NCBI GenBank assembly: GCA_036245525.1
Contig: BTPG01000005.1
Coordinates: 115,709,880-115,773,879, forward strand
Origin: Semisulcospira habei
Lineage: Eukaryota > Mollusca > Gastropoda > Semisulcospiridae
DNA length: 64,000 nt
Direction: 5' to 3'
Positions 9,701-19,424 of this stretch are shown in pieces. A program made the position numbers and the translations under genes. The notes under the pieces were generated by a model. The model was not told the origin of the DNA. It ran no database searches and saw only the letters and a program-made list of their open reading frames with translations. Numbering within the stretch: position 1 is the stretch's first letter; each line of letters begins with the position of its first letter.

Positions 9701-9838
9701 GTTTGTTTGTTTGTTTGTTTGCTAAACAGCTTTTTTTTCTCTTTCTGACTTTCTTCTTGTGCTGACTGTGTGGACGGGGGTTGGAGTGCGGGGCGGACAG
9801 GCAACATGCATTATCTTACTAGTCAATCCTAATCTTCC

Positions 9839-9936
9839 TTAACCCTTTTAGCCCCAAGGTCCCATTTCTCAAATTTTGGAGGTGTTGCCTAACGACTATG
9901 TACCATTTGCAGGAGATCCGGGGCATAAAGGGTTAA
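9839..9936. mobile_element. PAL-A element lacking its hairpin
   Basis: 98 bp, TTAACCCTTTTAGCCCCAAG to GGGGCATAAAGGGTTAA. It matches the outer frame of 1873-2094 in inverse orientation but the whole palindrome is absent. The join reads GGATCTCCTGCA (minus strand), explained by a deletion between two ATCTC pentamers that flank the hairpin in the 1873 copy. Confidence 0.85.
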
Positions 9937-10090
9937 GAAATAAACGTACCTATAAGATAAGATGTGATAGAAATTTATTGCCATATGTAAAAATACTTAT
10001 AAACATCGCAAGAGCAAGATTAATGATACTTTCACACATCTCTTTTTAGTCTCTATCAGTTTGTGCACAGTATGCAGCAGATCTCTAATG

Positions 10091-10169
10091 TTAACCCTTT
10101 GGCTGTTGTAGCGATGATTTCTACAGGAATCATCGCGACAAAAACCGTTACCGACAACCAAATGGTTAA
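10091..10169. mobile_element. PAL-C palindromic MITE, left arm shortened
   Basis: TTAACCCTTTGGCTGTTG to CAACCAAATGGTTAA, 79 bp. The right arm is full (AATCATCGCGACAAAAACCG) but the left arm lacks the GGTTTTTGTC block. Confidence 0.85.
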
Positions 10170-10738
10170 CTTCGTTTCCCACGTATCCGTATGCGATACA
10201 TCTCTGAACGAGCTAAGTCTTTTATTATTTATGTATTGAACTGCCTGCATTTAAAATAGAAATTAATTCATCCTCCCACAATATGGTCTCGTTTTACTGC
10301 TTTGCATACGGCCGGTTTGCAAACCTAATATTTAATTTATAAAACATTACATTACATGCATTATGCGATGCTGAAACACAATACAAGCCTTGTGGAGTGC
10401 ATAAACCGGCGTAAAATCATAGCTTGTCCTGCACGGCCCCTTCCTGTTGCACAACTCCCAGTGTGCTTCTCAATCCGCAAGAAATACACAGACCGCCATG
10501 CGCGCAACAGATGCGACTGCCGATCATGAAGCCACAAAGCCTTGTACATCTACTGCATCTCACAAACTCGAGACCATTGTATTTTAAACGCTACGCCGTT
10601 TCCTGTCACTCTGGCCTGCGTGTCCTGACATTGTAGATTTTACGACTGTAACATTTTTGATGTTTTCTTTGCAGAACGCAGTAAAAACCTCCAATATCAA
10701 GTCTCTAAAAACGTTGATCCCAGGCACAGAGTCAGAGC

Positions 10739-10772
10739 GCCATTGCGCAAAAGACCATCGGGCCGACGTCTG
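10739..10772 (+). repeat. PAL-G half copy
   Basis: CATTGCGCAAAAGACCATCG followed by GGGCCGACGTC is one PAL-G arm only. Confidence 0.6.
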
Positions 10773-10795
10773 TTTCATACCAAGGACCATTTCTT

Positions 10796-11176
10796 TGGAA
10801 TAAACTCCCACGGTCCCTCAGATATGTTGAACCAGCCAATAGTTTCCGGCAGTCTTTAAAGACATTTATTCCTTTAAACGTGCATTCACCGTTATAATTA
10901 TTTTATTTTTTGTTTTTGGTGTTGCTGTCAGTGAGAGCTGCCTAGTGTATCCGTTATTAGTTTTATGGTACACGTATATCTTTGGTGTGTGTGAGCATTT
11001 CTTGTTGGTGTGTTTACTCTGCTAGGTTTATTTTCCCTGTATATCTTGTTGCGTGAGTGTGTATGTTAGGGCATATATATGTGCTGTAGGATGCAAAGTG
11101 TGTGTATGTTAGTATGTCATTTGTACGGCGCCTAGAGCTTTCCTATCGAAAGTATAGGCGCCTTAAAAATAGACAA

Positions 11177-11261
<85 letters not shown>

Positions 11262-11264
11262 GAA

Positions 11265-11327
<63 letters not shown>
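10796..11327 (+). pseudogene. LINE 3' fragment: end of reverse-transcriptase ORF, 3'UTR and (ATT)n tail
   Basis: The plus-strand frame 10796-10897 translates to WNKLPRSLRYVEPANSF and continues RQSLKTFIPLN to a TAA stop. This is the typical C-terminal end of CR1/L2-group LINE ORF2 proteins (W-N-x-L-P ... S-F-x-x-x-L-K). It is followed by a 3'UTR with GGCGCCTAGAGC and TAGGCGCCTTA, and a tail of ATT repeats from 11176 to 11327. The element is 5' truncated just upstream, beside a PAL-G half copy. Clade assignment is inference; the fragment is too short to place. Confidence 0.7.
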
Positions 11328-11410
11328 TGCGCACTTTGACAGTACTGAGTGTCGAATAATGTTGCATCATTCAATGAAACGATGGGCCGTCATGGTTTCA
11401 GGCTTGACTG

Positions 11411-11766
11411 GCGATTGATCAGATTGGTTGTACAGTGCTTAACGTCCCGACAGCAATAAGACTTTCTTAGGACGTGCTTGCGAAAAAACAAAAACTAAAC
11501 AGAATATTGAATGTATGTCGCCAGCCGGTCTAATACTAAATAAACCTAAGACCATTTAGCAACACACATCCAATATCAAGAGCTACAGAAAGCGCAGACA
11601 TTTGGGAGAGACAGGTGAATGGACCAAGGGTAGACAGAAACACATGCCCCAGAATAGAGGGGAAAACCCACCCTGTGGGGCTGACCAGGATGACCCTGGG
11701 AACTACTAGTAGTTAATCCCACCCAAGTCCCCCAGGGCAGACCCGGGTGGGGGGCGATTGATCAGA
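11411..11766 (-). mobile_element. SINE family N, copy 1, with target duplications
   Basis: Body 11424-11753 runs from GGTTGTACAGTGCTTAACG through GACAGCAATAAGACTTTC and TGGACCAAGGGTAGAC to CCCAGGGCAGACCCGGGTGG. It is flanked by an exact 13-bp repeat GCGATTGATCAGA (11411-11423 and 11754-11766). Copies at 27304-27761 and 53442-53839 have (GATT)n or (CAAT)n tails at the same end. I see no tRNA-like head. Confidence 0.85.
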
Positions 11767-11772
11767 GCCGCC

Positions 11773-12107
11773 TCAAACCCTTTTCATCCTGATATTCTAT
11801 TGCTGAAAATAAATTTGACTATGATATAGTTCAAGGGTGGTGCCAGAATAGCTTTGCGCCTAAGGCGTCAAGCTAATCTGGCGCCATCCTTGAACTAAAA
11901 TGGTTGATCTATCTCCTAATCTGTAATGTAGCCTTGATCTATCTCCTAATCTGTAATGTAGCCTTGATCTATCTCCTAATCTGTAATGTAGCCTTGATCT
12001 ATCTCATAATCTGTAATGTAGCCTTGATCTATCTCATAATCTGTAATGTAGCCTTTTATAAGCAATAAGCTTTTTTTTTTAATCAGCCTCAGGATGTAAT
12101 GGGTCAA
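11773..12107. mobile_element. PAL-A palindromic MITE with an expanded right flank
   Basis: Ends CTCAAACCCTTTTCATCCTG and AGGATGTAATGGGTCAAC: TTAA has become TCAA on both sides. The right flank carries a 30-bp sequence repeated five times, present once in related copies such as 60276-60542. Confidence 0.85.
11904..12053. repeat. 30-bp tandem repeat, 5 copies
   Basis: The unit starts TTGATCTATCTCCTAATC and ends TGTAATGTAGCC. Three units have CTCCTAATC and two have CTCATAATC. It derives from the ordinary PAL-A right flank. Confidence 0.95.
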
Positions 12108-12114
12108 CTCATTT

Positions 12115-12211
12115 AAGAAGCCCGGCGTCAATAGCTGCGGAAGTGAATAGCGTTGCCGCCGGCAACGCTATACAACACTTCCGCAGCTATTGATGTGGGT
12201 CCTTGCTTTAA
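12115..12211. repeat. Single-copy palindrome (PAL-I)
   Basis: TCAATAGCTGCGGAAGTG pairs with CACTTCCGCAGCTATTGA, and the inner ATAGCGTTGCC pairs with GGCAACGCTAT. Flanks TTTAAGAAGCCC and GGTCCTTGCTTTAA are weakly inverted. I find no second copy in the window. Confidence 0.7.
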
Positions 12212-12289
12212 GTAATATTTTATGCCTGCTACGAGAACGCATGTCTCTGTGATCGGACCGGACCGATCGGACGGATCCCGAGAGTTAGT

Positions 12290-12598
12290 TATTTGGGTTT
12301 AACGCCGAGCAGACAACTAAGGCCCTTTCACGGCGGGATCCAGGGAGAAACGGCCCCTTTGGTCCACACTATCAAGTTGAGAGACCTAACGTCTCCCTTT
12401 ACTATGAAGGGGAGAAGACTACCAAAAGACAACAAACCGTGAAACGTTTAGGGCTTAACGTCTTTTATCCACCACGAAAGGCGATTTCAAAGACGGGGCA
12501 CCGAAAAGAGGTCTGTACAAATTTTGACCCCAGCTGGGTTCGAACCCACAACATTTCGGACAGGAGTCGAACGCTCTACCACCGAGCTCCCCTATAAA
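12290..12598 (-). mobile_element. tRNA-headed SINE, family T, copy 1
   Basis: On the minus strand the head reads GGGGAGCTCGGTGGTAGAGC and, 30 bases on, GTGGGTTCGAACCCAGC, a perfect B box. The body includes GGTGCCCCGTCTTTGAAATC and ends GGCGTTAAACCCAAATAAC. A second, 3'-truncated copy lies at 33002-33190. Confidence 0.82.
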
Positions 12599-12837
12599 GG
12601 GCAGAGACCTACTACCTTTGACCCGATTCCGATTTAAGAATGACTCCTAAACCCAAGTGCCCCTTGCAGATGGACTGCAAACGTACAAGCGCAAGGCTAT
12701 GCAGTACTGATGCCTCTTGGGCAGACGGAGACGGTATAAATTCAGGTGTGGGGGGGGGGGGGAGGGGGGGAGTGCCTCGTCTCTCAAAGTAAAACGAATT
12801 AATACAGTACAACAAGTGCTGACGAAATAAAGTGGCC

Positions 12838-12918
12838 TTAACACTTTCGAGACGTGCCGCATCCAGATTCGCGGCCTTAGGCCGCGAATCTGGATGCGAC
12901 ACGTCTCGAAAGAGTTAA
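12838..12918. mobile_element. PAL-D palindromic MITE
   Basis: 81 bp, TTAACACTTTCGAGACGT to ACGTCTCGAAAGAGTTAA. Nearly perfect over the full arm; centre CGCGGCCTTAGGCCGCG. Confidence 0.92.
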
Positions 12919-12971
12919 AAGGCGGGAGCTCTCCCCCCAAAAGTCTAAGGGTAAAACATGTATCACATATC

Positions 12972-13014
12972 AAAGACCATCATTTCGGTGGTTGCAGCCA
13001 TCTAAATGATGGTC
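12972..13014. repeat. PAL-J palindrome, decayed copy
   Basis: AAAGACCATCATTTCGGTGG, then a GTTGCAGCC centre and TAAATGATGGTC. Same sequence as the perfect palindrome at 14237-14306. It abuts the next PAL-B element. Confidence 0.65.
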
Positions 13015-13015
13015 C

Positions 13016-13239
13016 ATAACCCCTTCACTGACAAGAAAAAACATCGCACGACTGCAAGAGGTATAGATCCTCACTAACCCACGCAGTTGCGGGGGGCTCA
13101 TGAGGATCTATACCTCTTGCTAAAACCACTTGGTGTGTCTCGACATGTTCCTCCGACGGCTGGGGATCAGTCTTGGGTGCTGAATGTACGATTTTTTTTT
13201 TTTAATGCAGTTTGCGGTTACTGGCAGTGAAGGGGTTAA
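13016..13239. mobile_element. PAL-B palindromic MITE
   Basis: Ends ATAACCCCTTCACTGAC and GGCAGTGAAGGGGTTAA give a 15-bp terminal inverted repeat. The hairpin spans about 13060-13122. The right flank has GACGGCTGGGGATCAG typical of the family. Confidence 0.88.
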
Positions 13240-13359
13240 CGACAGGTGGTCACTCACAAGCGTGGTCGCTCAAGACAGGTTCTGCCGCAGTGTTCTTTGG
13301 AGGAGAGTGCAACGGCCTTCTCTTTGTTTTGCCCCGAGTTACAGTTACCACGAGCTAAT

Positions 13360-13577
13360 ATAACCCATTCAGCCCGACGCAAGTATTTCCCAAATTTTGG
13401 AGGCGTCATCTAATGACTGACTATGCACCAGTTGCAGGAGATGGATCGACCAGGATAATTCAAGGGCAGTGCCAGATTAGCTTGGCGCCAAAAGGCGCCA
13501 AGCTAATCTGGCACTGCCTTTGAATTATCATGGTCGCCCCATCTCCTGCTGTAGTGCGTCAGGGCTGAATGGGAAAA
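13360..13577. mobile_element. PAL-A palindromic MITE, CCCATTCAGCCC frame
   Basis: ATAACCCATTCAGCCCGACG to AGGGCTGAATGGGAAAA. The flank TTTTGGAGGCGTCATC and hairpin with GGCGCC-AAAA-GGCGCC centre are clear. Both TTAA sites are mutated. Confidence 0.86.
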
Positions 13578-14236
13578 CAACTGCGCCGAAATACAGTTCT
13601 CAAAACGAACATGACATCATCTTGTCATGTGCCCATGATACGTTAGGGTGCAGATTCCGTGTGGGAATCGCCTTATGGTGTGTGCCAAAAACAAAACCTG
13701 ACGCACACACACACCGTTATCGTTGTTTTCATCAGGTGCAGACACAGCAAAACCTGTGTAATACGAGCATTCAAGGGACTATAACAAGTGGTCCCTTTAG
13801 ACAGGTTGTCTTTTTACACAGGGTCATCTAAATAACATGGGACCAAAAAAGTGATTAGACTGGTGGGCTGCATTATACAGGTGGTTGTCTTGACAGATGC
13901 GACTGTATTCAATGTACCGATGACAGGCGCGAGCCGATAAAAGTGTGTGGTTGGGTGTTGTTTTTTTTTAAACGATGTATGCGATATATCGAAGTACAGT
14001 GTTTTTCCTCTTCTGTTCATTTTCTCACAGAGAAACGGAAGAGAAAATACTTTCCTTTGACAACATCAGGAAAACACATTTTGTCGACCCAAAATATGAT
14101 TCTGATCAAGGACGGATGTTCAATACAACCTGATGTCAGCAACCACATTTTTTTTTTTTTTTTTTTTTTTTGCAAGACAGAAGTGGCCTTCAAAGACAGG
14201 TGCTCTCTCAAAACAACACTTGAAGGGCAAAATGTG
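13578..14236. other. Unannotated interval with PAL-J-associated sequence
   Basis: Contains a poly-T run at 14149-14171 and phrases such as GTGGTCCCTTTAGACAGG that resemble GTGGTCGCTCAAGACAGG at 13270 and 14320. These may be an old short-period repeat. No coding signal. Confidence 0.4.
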
Positions 14237-14306
14237 TCACCTGTCATTAAAGACCATCATTCAGGTGGCTACAGCCACCTGAATGATGGTCTTTAATGAC
14301 AGGTGA
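14237..14306. repeat. PAL-J perfect palindrome
   Basis: 70 bp, TCACCTGTCATTAAAGACC to its exact reverse complement, with centre CAGGTGGCTACAGCCACCTG. Essentially no mismatches or loop. Confidence 0.92.
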
Positions 14307-14465
14307 TCTCTCACATAGGTGGTCGCTCAAGACAAGTTCTGCTGTAATTAGTGTCTGTGTCTGTTGCATGCTAGCTGTCTCTGCCATCACCTCTATGCTG
14401 ACAAAGGAACGAGAACACGCACCACGCTCATCCCTCTTCTTTTTGTTGTGGCTGCTGTTAATGTG

Positions 14466-14520
14466 TGTTGGTCTGTGATTTTGGACCTTTCGAGAGACGT
14501 AAGGCCCAGAATGACACACC
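14466..14520. repeat. PAL-M hairpin, imperfect
   Basis: GGTCTGTGATTTTGGACC pairs loosely with GGCCCAGAATGACACACC. Confidence 0.6.
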
Positions 14521-14773
14521 TCCACACAAATGGTGGTGGTGGTGGTGGACTGGGGGCGGGGTGGGGGGATGGGGGGGGGGAGAGGAGGGGTTAGGTTATT
14601 GCATGACAAATATTTTGACGTGACTTTACTGTCCGTCACATGATTGCACCATCAGGTAACCAGTTGAACCCCGACTAGAGTCTGTCGTCGTCGACACGTC
14701 ATCTGAAATGTCATGTTATCGTCAGAGAACAAATTCCACATTTGAGACTTTGACCTCGGCGCTCGCTTTCTTC

Positions 14774-14984
14774 TTAACCCGTTCATTGCCAAGAAAGTTT
14801 GAATACCACCCAGCTGCAAGAGGTCTAGATCTCAACGAGCCCCCGCAGTTGCGGGGGCTCATGAGGATCTATGCCTCTTGCTGAAACCATTTTGAATCCA
14901 TGTCCCTTGGACAGCTAGTTGTTTTTGTGTTGAATCAAAGAAGATGACAACGGCAGTCTGCGTCACCTGGCACTGAACTGTTCA
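14774..14984. mobile_element. PAL-B palindromic MITE
   Basis: TTAACCCGTTCATTGCC start. Hairpin about 14818-14881 with centre CCCCCGCAGTTGCGGGGG. The right end (CACTGAACTGTTCA) has lost TTAA. Confidence 0.85.
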
Positions 14985-15334
14985 TGAGGCCGTTTTATAC
15001 GACACTGCCGACCTAAGATGGGAAATCTGGTGCAAAGTTACGAGTTTCTCTTGTAAGTAATTGCCGACATCGTTCTTGTGACATTTCCCCATTATTGCCG
15101 CCATAAACCAACCGCCCAGTAGTACGTACATATTTGACGGAAGGTATTTTGTGGCGAGATTTTATAATGGACGACTGAACTTTGTTTAGGGGTCCTTTTT
15201 TCTTCTTTGGGGCATTTTTGCAGTGCATAGAACGACCAAAAAAGCGTATGGCGGTAGAGATGAAGTGGCTCTATCAGCTCCACTAAAATATAAGTCTTTA
15301 GTTGTGTGAATACTGTCGACAACTTATTGAGTAT

Positions 15335-16045
15335 AAACATATCTGAAAAGACCCTCAGAAAATACCTCACTACCGAAGCTGCCACCAAAACTTGCTGTCT
15401 CTCTCATCCTATCTCGCATCGACTACTGCAACTCTCTCCTTTCCGGGCTCCCTCACTCCACCACTTTCACTCTTCAGCGCGTCCAGAACAATGCTGCCCG
15501 CCTCGTCCTCAGAAAGAAAAAATCCGACCACATCACTCCCCTGCTCAAACTCCTTCACTGGCTTCCCATCCCCCAACGCATTCAATACAAGATTCTGTCT
15601 CTCTGCTACAAATCCCTGAACAACTGCGCTCCCGCCTATCTCTCAAAATTACTTCACCCCCACACTCCTCCCCGCTCCCTTCGCTCCGCCTCCGAGCCTC
15701 TCCGCCTCCACATCCCCCGCACCAAACTCAGCACTTTTGGCCCCCGCTCCTTCTCAGTATACGGTCCATCCACCTGGAACACTCTCCCACTCTCTCTCCG
15801 TCAAACATTCTCTCTCCTCCTTCCAGTCCGCCCTCAAAACTCAGCTCTTTCAACAGTTCTAGCACTATACCACCACACTCCCCACTCTAAGCAGACTGCC
15901 GTAATGTATGTCACTATTTGTGGTACGTGAGTCGTTGTATAAAGCGTGCGCATGCGTGCGCGAGTTGTGAGTGCGCGCTTAGAGTTATAATTATTATAAG
16001 ATGAGCGCATTATAAATACCGTAATTATTTTATTATTAATGGAAG
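15335..16045 (+). pseudogene. LINE reverse-transcriptase C-terminal fragment and 3'UTR
   Basis: The plus-strand frame from about 15400 reads [20 protein letters not shown], then [32 protein letters not shown] and [12 protein letters not shown]. This is the conserved C-terminal block of CR1/L2/Rex-group LINE proteins (D-Y-C-N-S-L ... N-x-A-A-R-L ... L-H-W-L-P). Two frameshifts (near 15390 and 15815) break it, and no catalytic core is present, so it is a 5'-truncated dead copy. The 3'UTR is GC-rich, then ends in an A/T-rich tail near 16045 (ATTATAAATACCGTAATTATT). Clade is inferred from motif memory only. Confidence 0.82.
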
Positions 16046-16340
16046 ACAACTGTATTTTTGATTGGATCCTCTTTTTCAACATGTTCTTTTTCGGTTGAAC
16101 AACTAACTTCATTGTATTGAAGAAACTCCATTCATTCATCAGACTTCACAGTGGGACCGACTATGATAGTTCGACGGGTACTGCTTGATTTAAAGAAGCA
16201 CCTGGACGGATCCGGTCCGGAACTTGCAAAAGCCACCCTTAGCCGAGCCTACTTTTCTTTGTCGAACTCTGCTTGTCGTAAGGGTTGTCCCAATGCTTTT
16301 TATCGACATTGTTTGTTCATTTTTCACGTATATTGCCACG

Positions 16341-16552
16341 TACTCCCTTTCATTGCCAAGACAAAATGAACACAACCCAAATGCAAAAGGTATAAATCCT
16401 CATGAGCCCCGCAGATGCGAGGGCTCATGAGGATCTATGCCTCTTGCTATAACCGCTTGGTATCCATGTTCTGGCTTTGACGGATGGGAAAATTTGACTT
16501 GACAGCGATTTCAAAAGCACATCCTGCGTCCACTGGCAGTAAAGGGGTTACG
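16341..16552. mobile_element. PAL-B palindromic MITE
   Basis: Left part CCCTTTCATTGCCAAGAC; hairpin 16389-16446; right end GGCAGTAAAGGGGTTAC. Both TTAA sites are mutated. Confidence 0.83.
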
Positions 16553-16611
16553 TAACTTGTAGACGGACCCTTTATATCATGGCTACCCAAAACCATTATG
16601 TACGACAAACA

Positions 16612-16695
16612 ACCCCCCCACCCACCCACCCCCACCCCCACCCCTCACCCCCACCCCCCCCCCCCCCACCCCCCACCCCCCCCCCAAAAAAAAAA
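16612..16695. repeat. C-rich low-complexity tract
   Basis: CCCCCA-type imperfect repeat ending in a poly-A run. Confidence 0.95.
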
Positions 16696-16826
16696 TGCTT
16701 GTAATGGTTGTCATTATTTGACGTTGCGACAGTCCTTGAAACATGAACTTCCTTCTGTCCTCATTCCGATAACATGTGGCCAGGAAAAGATAAATCCCAC
16801 ATCAATCCCGCGAAGCAAGGGAGATT

Positions 16827-17055
16827 ACACACTTGACAATTTCGGACAACCAAGGTCGTTTGCACACTGGACCCGGAGCACAATCCTTCCGACAACCATT
16901 TTCAGCTGGGTCTCATAAAAACCTGTCTCTTGCTTTCATAAGATCACACACTTGACAGTTTCGGACAATCAAAGTCACCTCCATGATGAACGTCGAGCAC
17001 TGTTCTTCAACCAGCCACTTTCAACTGGGGCTCATAAAAAAGCTGTCTATTGCTA
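16827..17055. repeat. Two-copy diverged tandem repeat, unit about 110-120 bp
   Basis: ACACACTTGACAATTTCGGA... and ACACACTTGACAGTTTCGGA... begin two successive copies. Both end with TTTCARCTGGGKCTCATAAA and CTGTCTMTTGCT. Confidence 0.75.
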
Positions 17056-17093
17056 ACTTGAATGCATCGAAGAAGAACGGATTGGGTTCTTCT

Positions 17094-17136
17094 TTGCATT
17101 TGACAGGCTTGGCAGTCACCTTTTGGTCTGGACTTC
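17094..17136 (+). repeat. PAL-S half copy
   Basis: TTGCATTTGACAGGCTTGGC then AGTCACCTTTTGGTCTGG. The same sequence, inverted and direct, forms the outer arms at 20538-20577 and 20903-20943. Confidence 0.6.
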
Positions 17137-17191
17137 ACGCATCGGCCTTATTTCCATTCTCCGACTGAGGGAGTCACCCAGGTTCAACCCC

Positions 17192-17400
17192 TTAACTCAT
17201 TCTTGACCCCAAGACCGAAATCCCCAAATTTTGCCGTTGTCTTCTGAAGACTGCATTGCAGTGCAGGACACAGATCGACCATGATAGTTCAAGGGTGATG
17301 CCAGAATAGCTTGGCGCCCATAGGCGCCAAGCTATTCTGGCATCACCCTTGAACTATCATGGTCGATCGTTATCATCCATTGGTGTGTCTGGGGTAGACC
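17192..17400. mobile_element. PAL-A palindromic MITE, CTCATTCT frame
   Basis: TTAACTCATTCTTGACCCC start; hairpin from GATCGACCATGATAGTTC to its complement with GGCGCC-CATA-GGCGCC centre, nearly perfect. The right end GGGGTAGACCGC has lost TTAA. Confidence 0.88.
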
Positions 17401-17782
17401 GCTAGGCAGTGGACGCAGATTGTGTGGTAAAATCTTTGTTAAAGCGACCTGCTCCTAGCAGTAAAGGGTTATTAGTTCGCAATATTTCCTCTACACATGT
17501 TCTTAGTACGACTTACAATAATGCTGGACAAAAGGAGTTAACTGAAATTATGAAATCTGCATGTTGTAAAATGAAAGACTTTTCTGCTCTTCTTCCCTTT
17601 TGTACGCAGGAGAGTTACCATCAAAAGGAAAAAGAAAAAAAAAAGCGGGTACCTGTTCTTATACTCACATGGACTATGAAAAGATCGGTAGAAAAGTCTT
17701 AGATGAAGCAAGACAACATTGCTTACCCGTACCCCGGAGAGCCCAAGCCGTCCCCATAATGTGGACTCAAAGTAGCGTTACC

Positions 17783-17882
17783 AAGAGGCATAGATCCTCA
17801 TGAGCCCCCGCATCTGCGGGGGCTCATGAGGATCTATGCCTCTGGCAGTTGGATCGTGTTCACTTTCTCTCAGCAGTTACGA
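17783..17882. mobile_element. PAL-B hairpin with right flank
   Basis: Hairpin 17783-17843 is a near-perfect 61-bp palindrome (AGAGGCATAGATCCTCATGA arms). A PAL-B-like outer flank (GGCAGTGGACGCAGATTGTG) lies separately at 17405-17474, so the element has been split or rearranged. Confidence 0.75.
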
Positions 17883-18097
17883 CAGAGTAAATGTAGGACG
17901 TAATGCACAAGTTCATAACTCACCGACAACAAATTAAATGAAACGTAACTTATTATAATTATTGGATTAGTCGCGCTGTTTGCATATTCCAACAGTGCAT
18001 TCAACGCGAAAACCTTCACAATCAGAAGGGCACATGTGGTTTTTTGTTTCTTTGTTTGTTTGTTTTAATTAGGATAGGGAAATCAGTAAATTTGTAA

Positions 18098-18159
18098 GCT
18101 GGCTGTAAATTTGGACTTAACGGCTCAAAGCCGTAAGATCTAGTATCACACAGCAGCAC
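18098..18159. repeat. PAL-M hairpin, imperfect
   Basis: GCTGGCTGTAAATTTGGAC with ACGGCTCAAAGCCGT at the centre; the right arm is decayed. Confidence 0.55.
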
Positions 18160-18469
18160 ACACGTAATGTATCATACCTGCGAATGCTGGAAATGCTCTA
18201 CATCTTGAAATGTTCAGTTCTTAGGTGTGCTTGACACTATGGTCGATATGACTAATTCGCTGCGTTCACAAGCCTTAAATCAATTGTAGCCTCGGTCAGC
18301 CGCAAGATGTCTTACGCGAGAAGGACGCACTGCTCAGCAAGCGAAGGTCAACGGGCCGCCAAAACAATGAAAACAATATTTACCTGTAAGAGAAAAAGAG
18401 CGTAATATTAACATTCAACTCTTTTATTCCATCGGCAATTTTGCCATTATTTTTTTAAATTGTATTTTA

Positions 18470-18514
18470 TTTTATTTTTTTATATGTATTTATTTATTTA
18501 TTTATTATTTATTT

Positions 18515-18549
<35 letters not shown>

Positions 18550-18572
18550 TTTTTTGTGGGGGGGGGGGGGTG
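18470..18572. repeat. (TTTA)n tract followed by G tract
   Basis: About 85 bp of TTTA-type repeat, then a 14-base G run. Confidence 0.95.
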
Positions 18573-18670
18573 CTGTAATGCTTCCACACAGAATTATGTG
18601 ACACAAACTAATGTAATAATACTAGTACGTTAAAGTTATATTCATCATATTGATCATTGTTATAAACCTT

Positions 18671-18781
18671 TTAACTCCCGGGGCAAGGCGAAAGCTATCC
18701 ATCTCAGTGCAAGAGACACAAGTTCTCATGAGCCTCCGCAGTCGCGGGGGCTCATGAAGATGTATGTCTCTTGTTAGCTAA
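18671..18781. mobile_element. PAL-B core in alternative frame (B')
   Basis: TTAACTCCCGGGGCAAGGCG start; hairpin GCAAGAGACACAAGTTCTC to its complement, end TTGTTAGCTAA. The CTAA is shared with the hairpin-less PAL-A that follows. Confidence 0.82.
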
Positions 18782-18886
18782 CCCATTCAGGCCTGACGCA
18801 GGGCAGCAGGAGATGGGACAGGTGCATAGTCGTTAGATGACGCCTCCAAAATTTGGGAAATACGTGCGCCGGGCTGAATGAGTTAG
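18778..18886. mobile_element. PAL-A element lacking its hairpin, second case
   Basis: CTAACCCATTCAGGCCTGAC to GGGCTGAATGAGTTAG, 109 bp. It matches the outer frame of 13360-13577 (GACGCCTCCAAAATTTGGG) but the palindrome is gone; the join reads CAGCAGGAGATGGGACAGG. Confidence 0.82.
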
Positions 18887-19362
18887 ACCTCTCAGTGTTC
18901 TGTATGCCTAGTTTTGATCCCAGTTTCACTGCAAAAGTCGGTTGGTGTGCTGTGGCTCAGTCCAGACGCGAAATACCGCGTGGCGGCGAAGGGGTCAACA
19001 GGTGAAACAATAGTTTGTCTGCATGAGTATGTCTCATGTCTTGTTTGCGCAGTTTGTACGCAATAGCAAAAAGCATCACGGTTGGGATTTACAAAGTGCC
19101 TACATCCGGATAGAATTTGTTGACCCAAAACAAGCATTTCAAACTAACAACAACAAATTAAATTTTCTAAACAGGATCCATGTCTGAGCACGAGGTCTCA
19201 CACTTTTGTTTTTGTCTCAAAAACAAGTGGGTCCGCTACTACTTTCAGTGCAACTCAGTGAAACATGACTCACAACGATACAACCTTGTACAAAACTAAA
19301 CGTAAACACACACGACACTCTTCGTTCGGGAGGACAGCCGGTCAGAGCCAACCATGAACAGT

Positions 19363-19424
19363 AAGTGGAATAGATTCTCATGAGCCCCTGCGGACGCAGG
19401 GGCTCATGAGAATCTATTCCACTT
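19363..19424. repeat. PAL-B-derived perfect palindrome with concordantly changed arms
   Basis: AAGTGGAATAGATTCTCATG pairs exactly with its complement around CCCCTGCG-GA-CGCAGGGG. Compared with the PAL-B consensus (AAGAGGCATAGATCCTCATG), the changes appear in both arms. PAL-B outer flanks are absent. Confidence 0.88.

Noticed and set aside
9421..9807. Cys-Val or His-Thr rich open frames
   Set aside because: They are translations of CA/GT microsatellites. The same applies at 33797-34008, 36170-36561, 46464-46872 and 56022-56413.
11132..11374. Poly-isoleucine frame
   Set aside because: Translation of the (ATT)n tail of a LINE fragment.
14237..14306. miRNA precursor
   Set aside because: The stem is perfect from end to end with almost no loop, unlike an animal pre-miRNA; related palindromes are clearly repeats.
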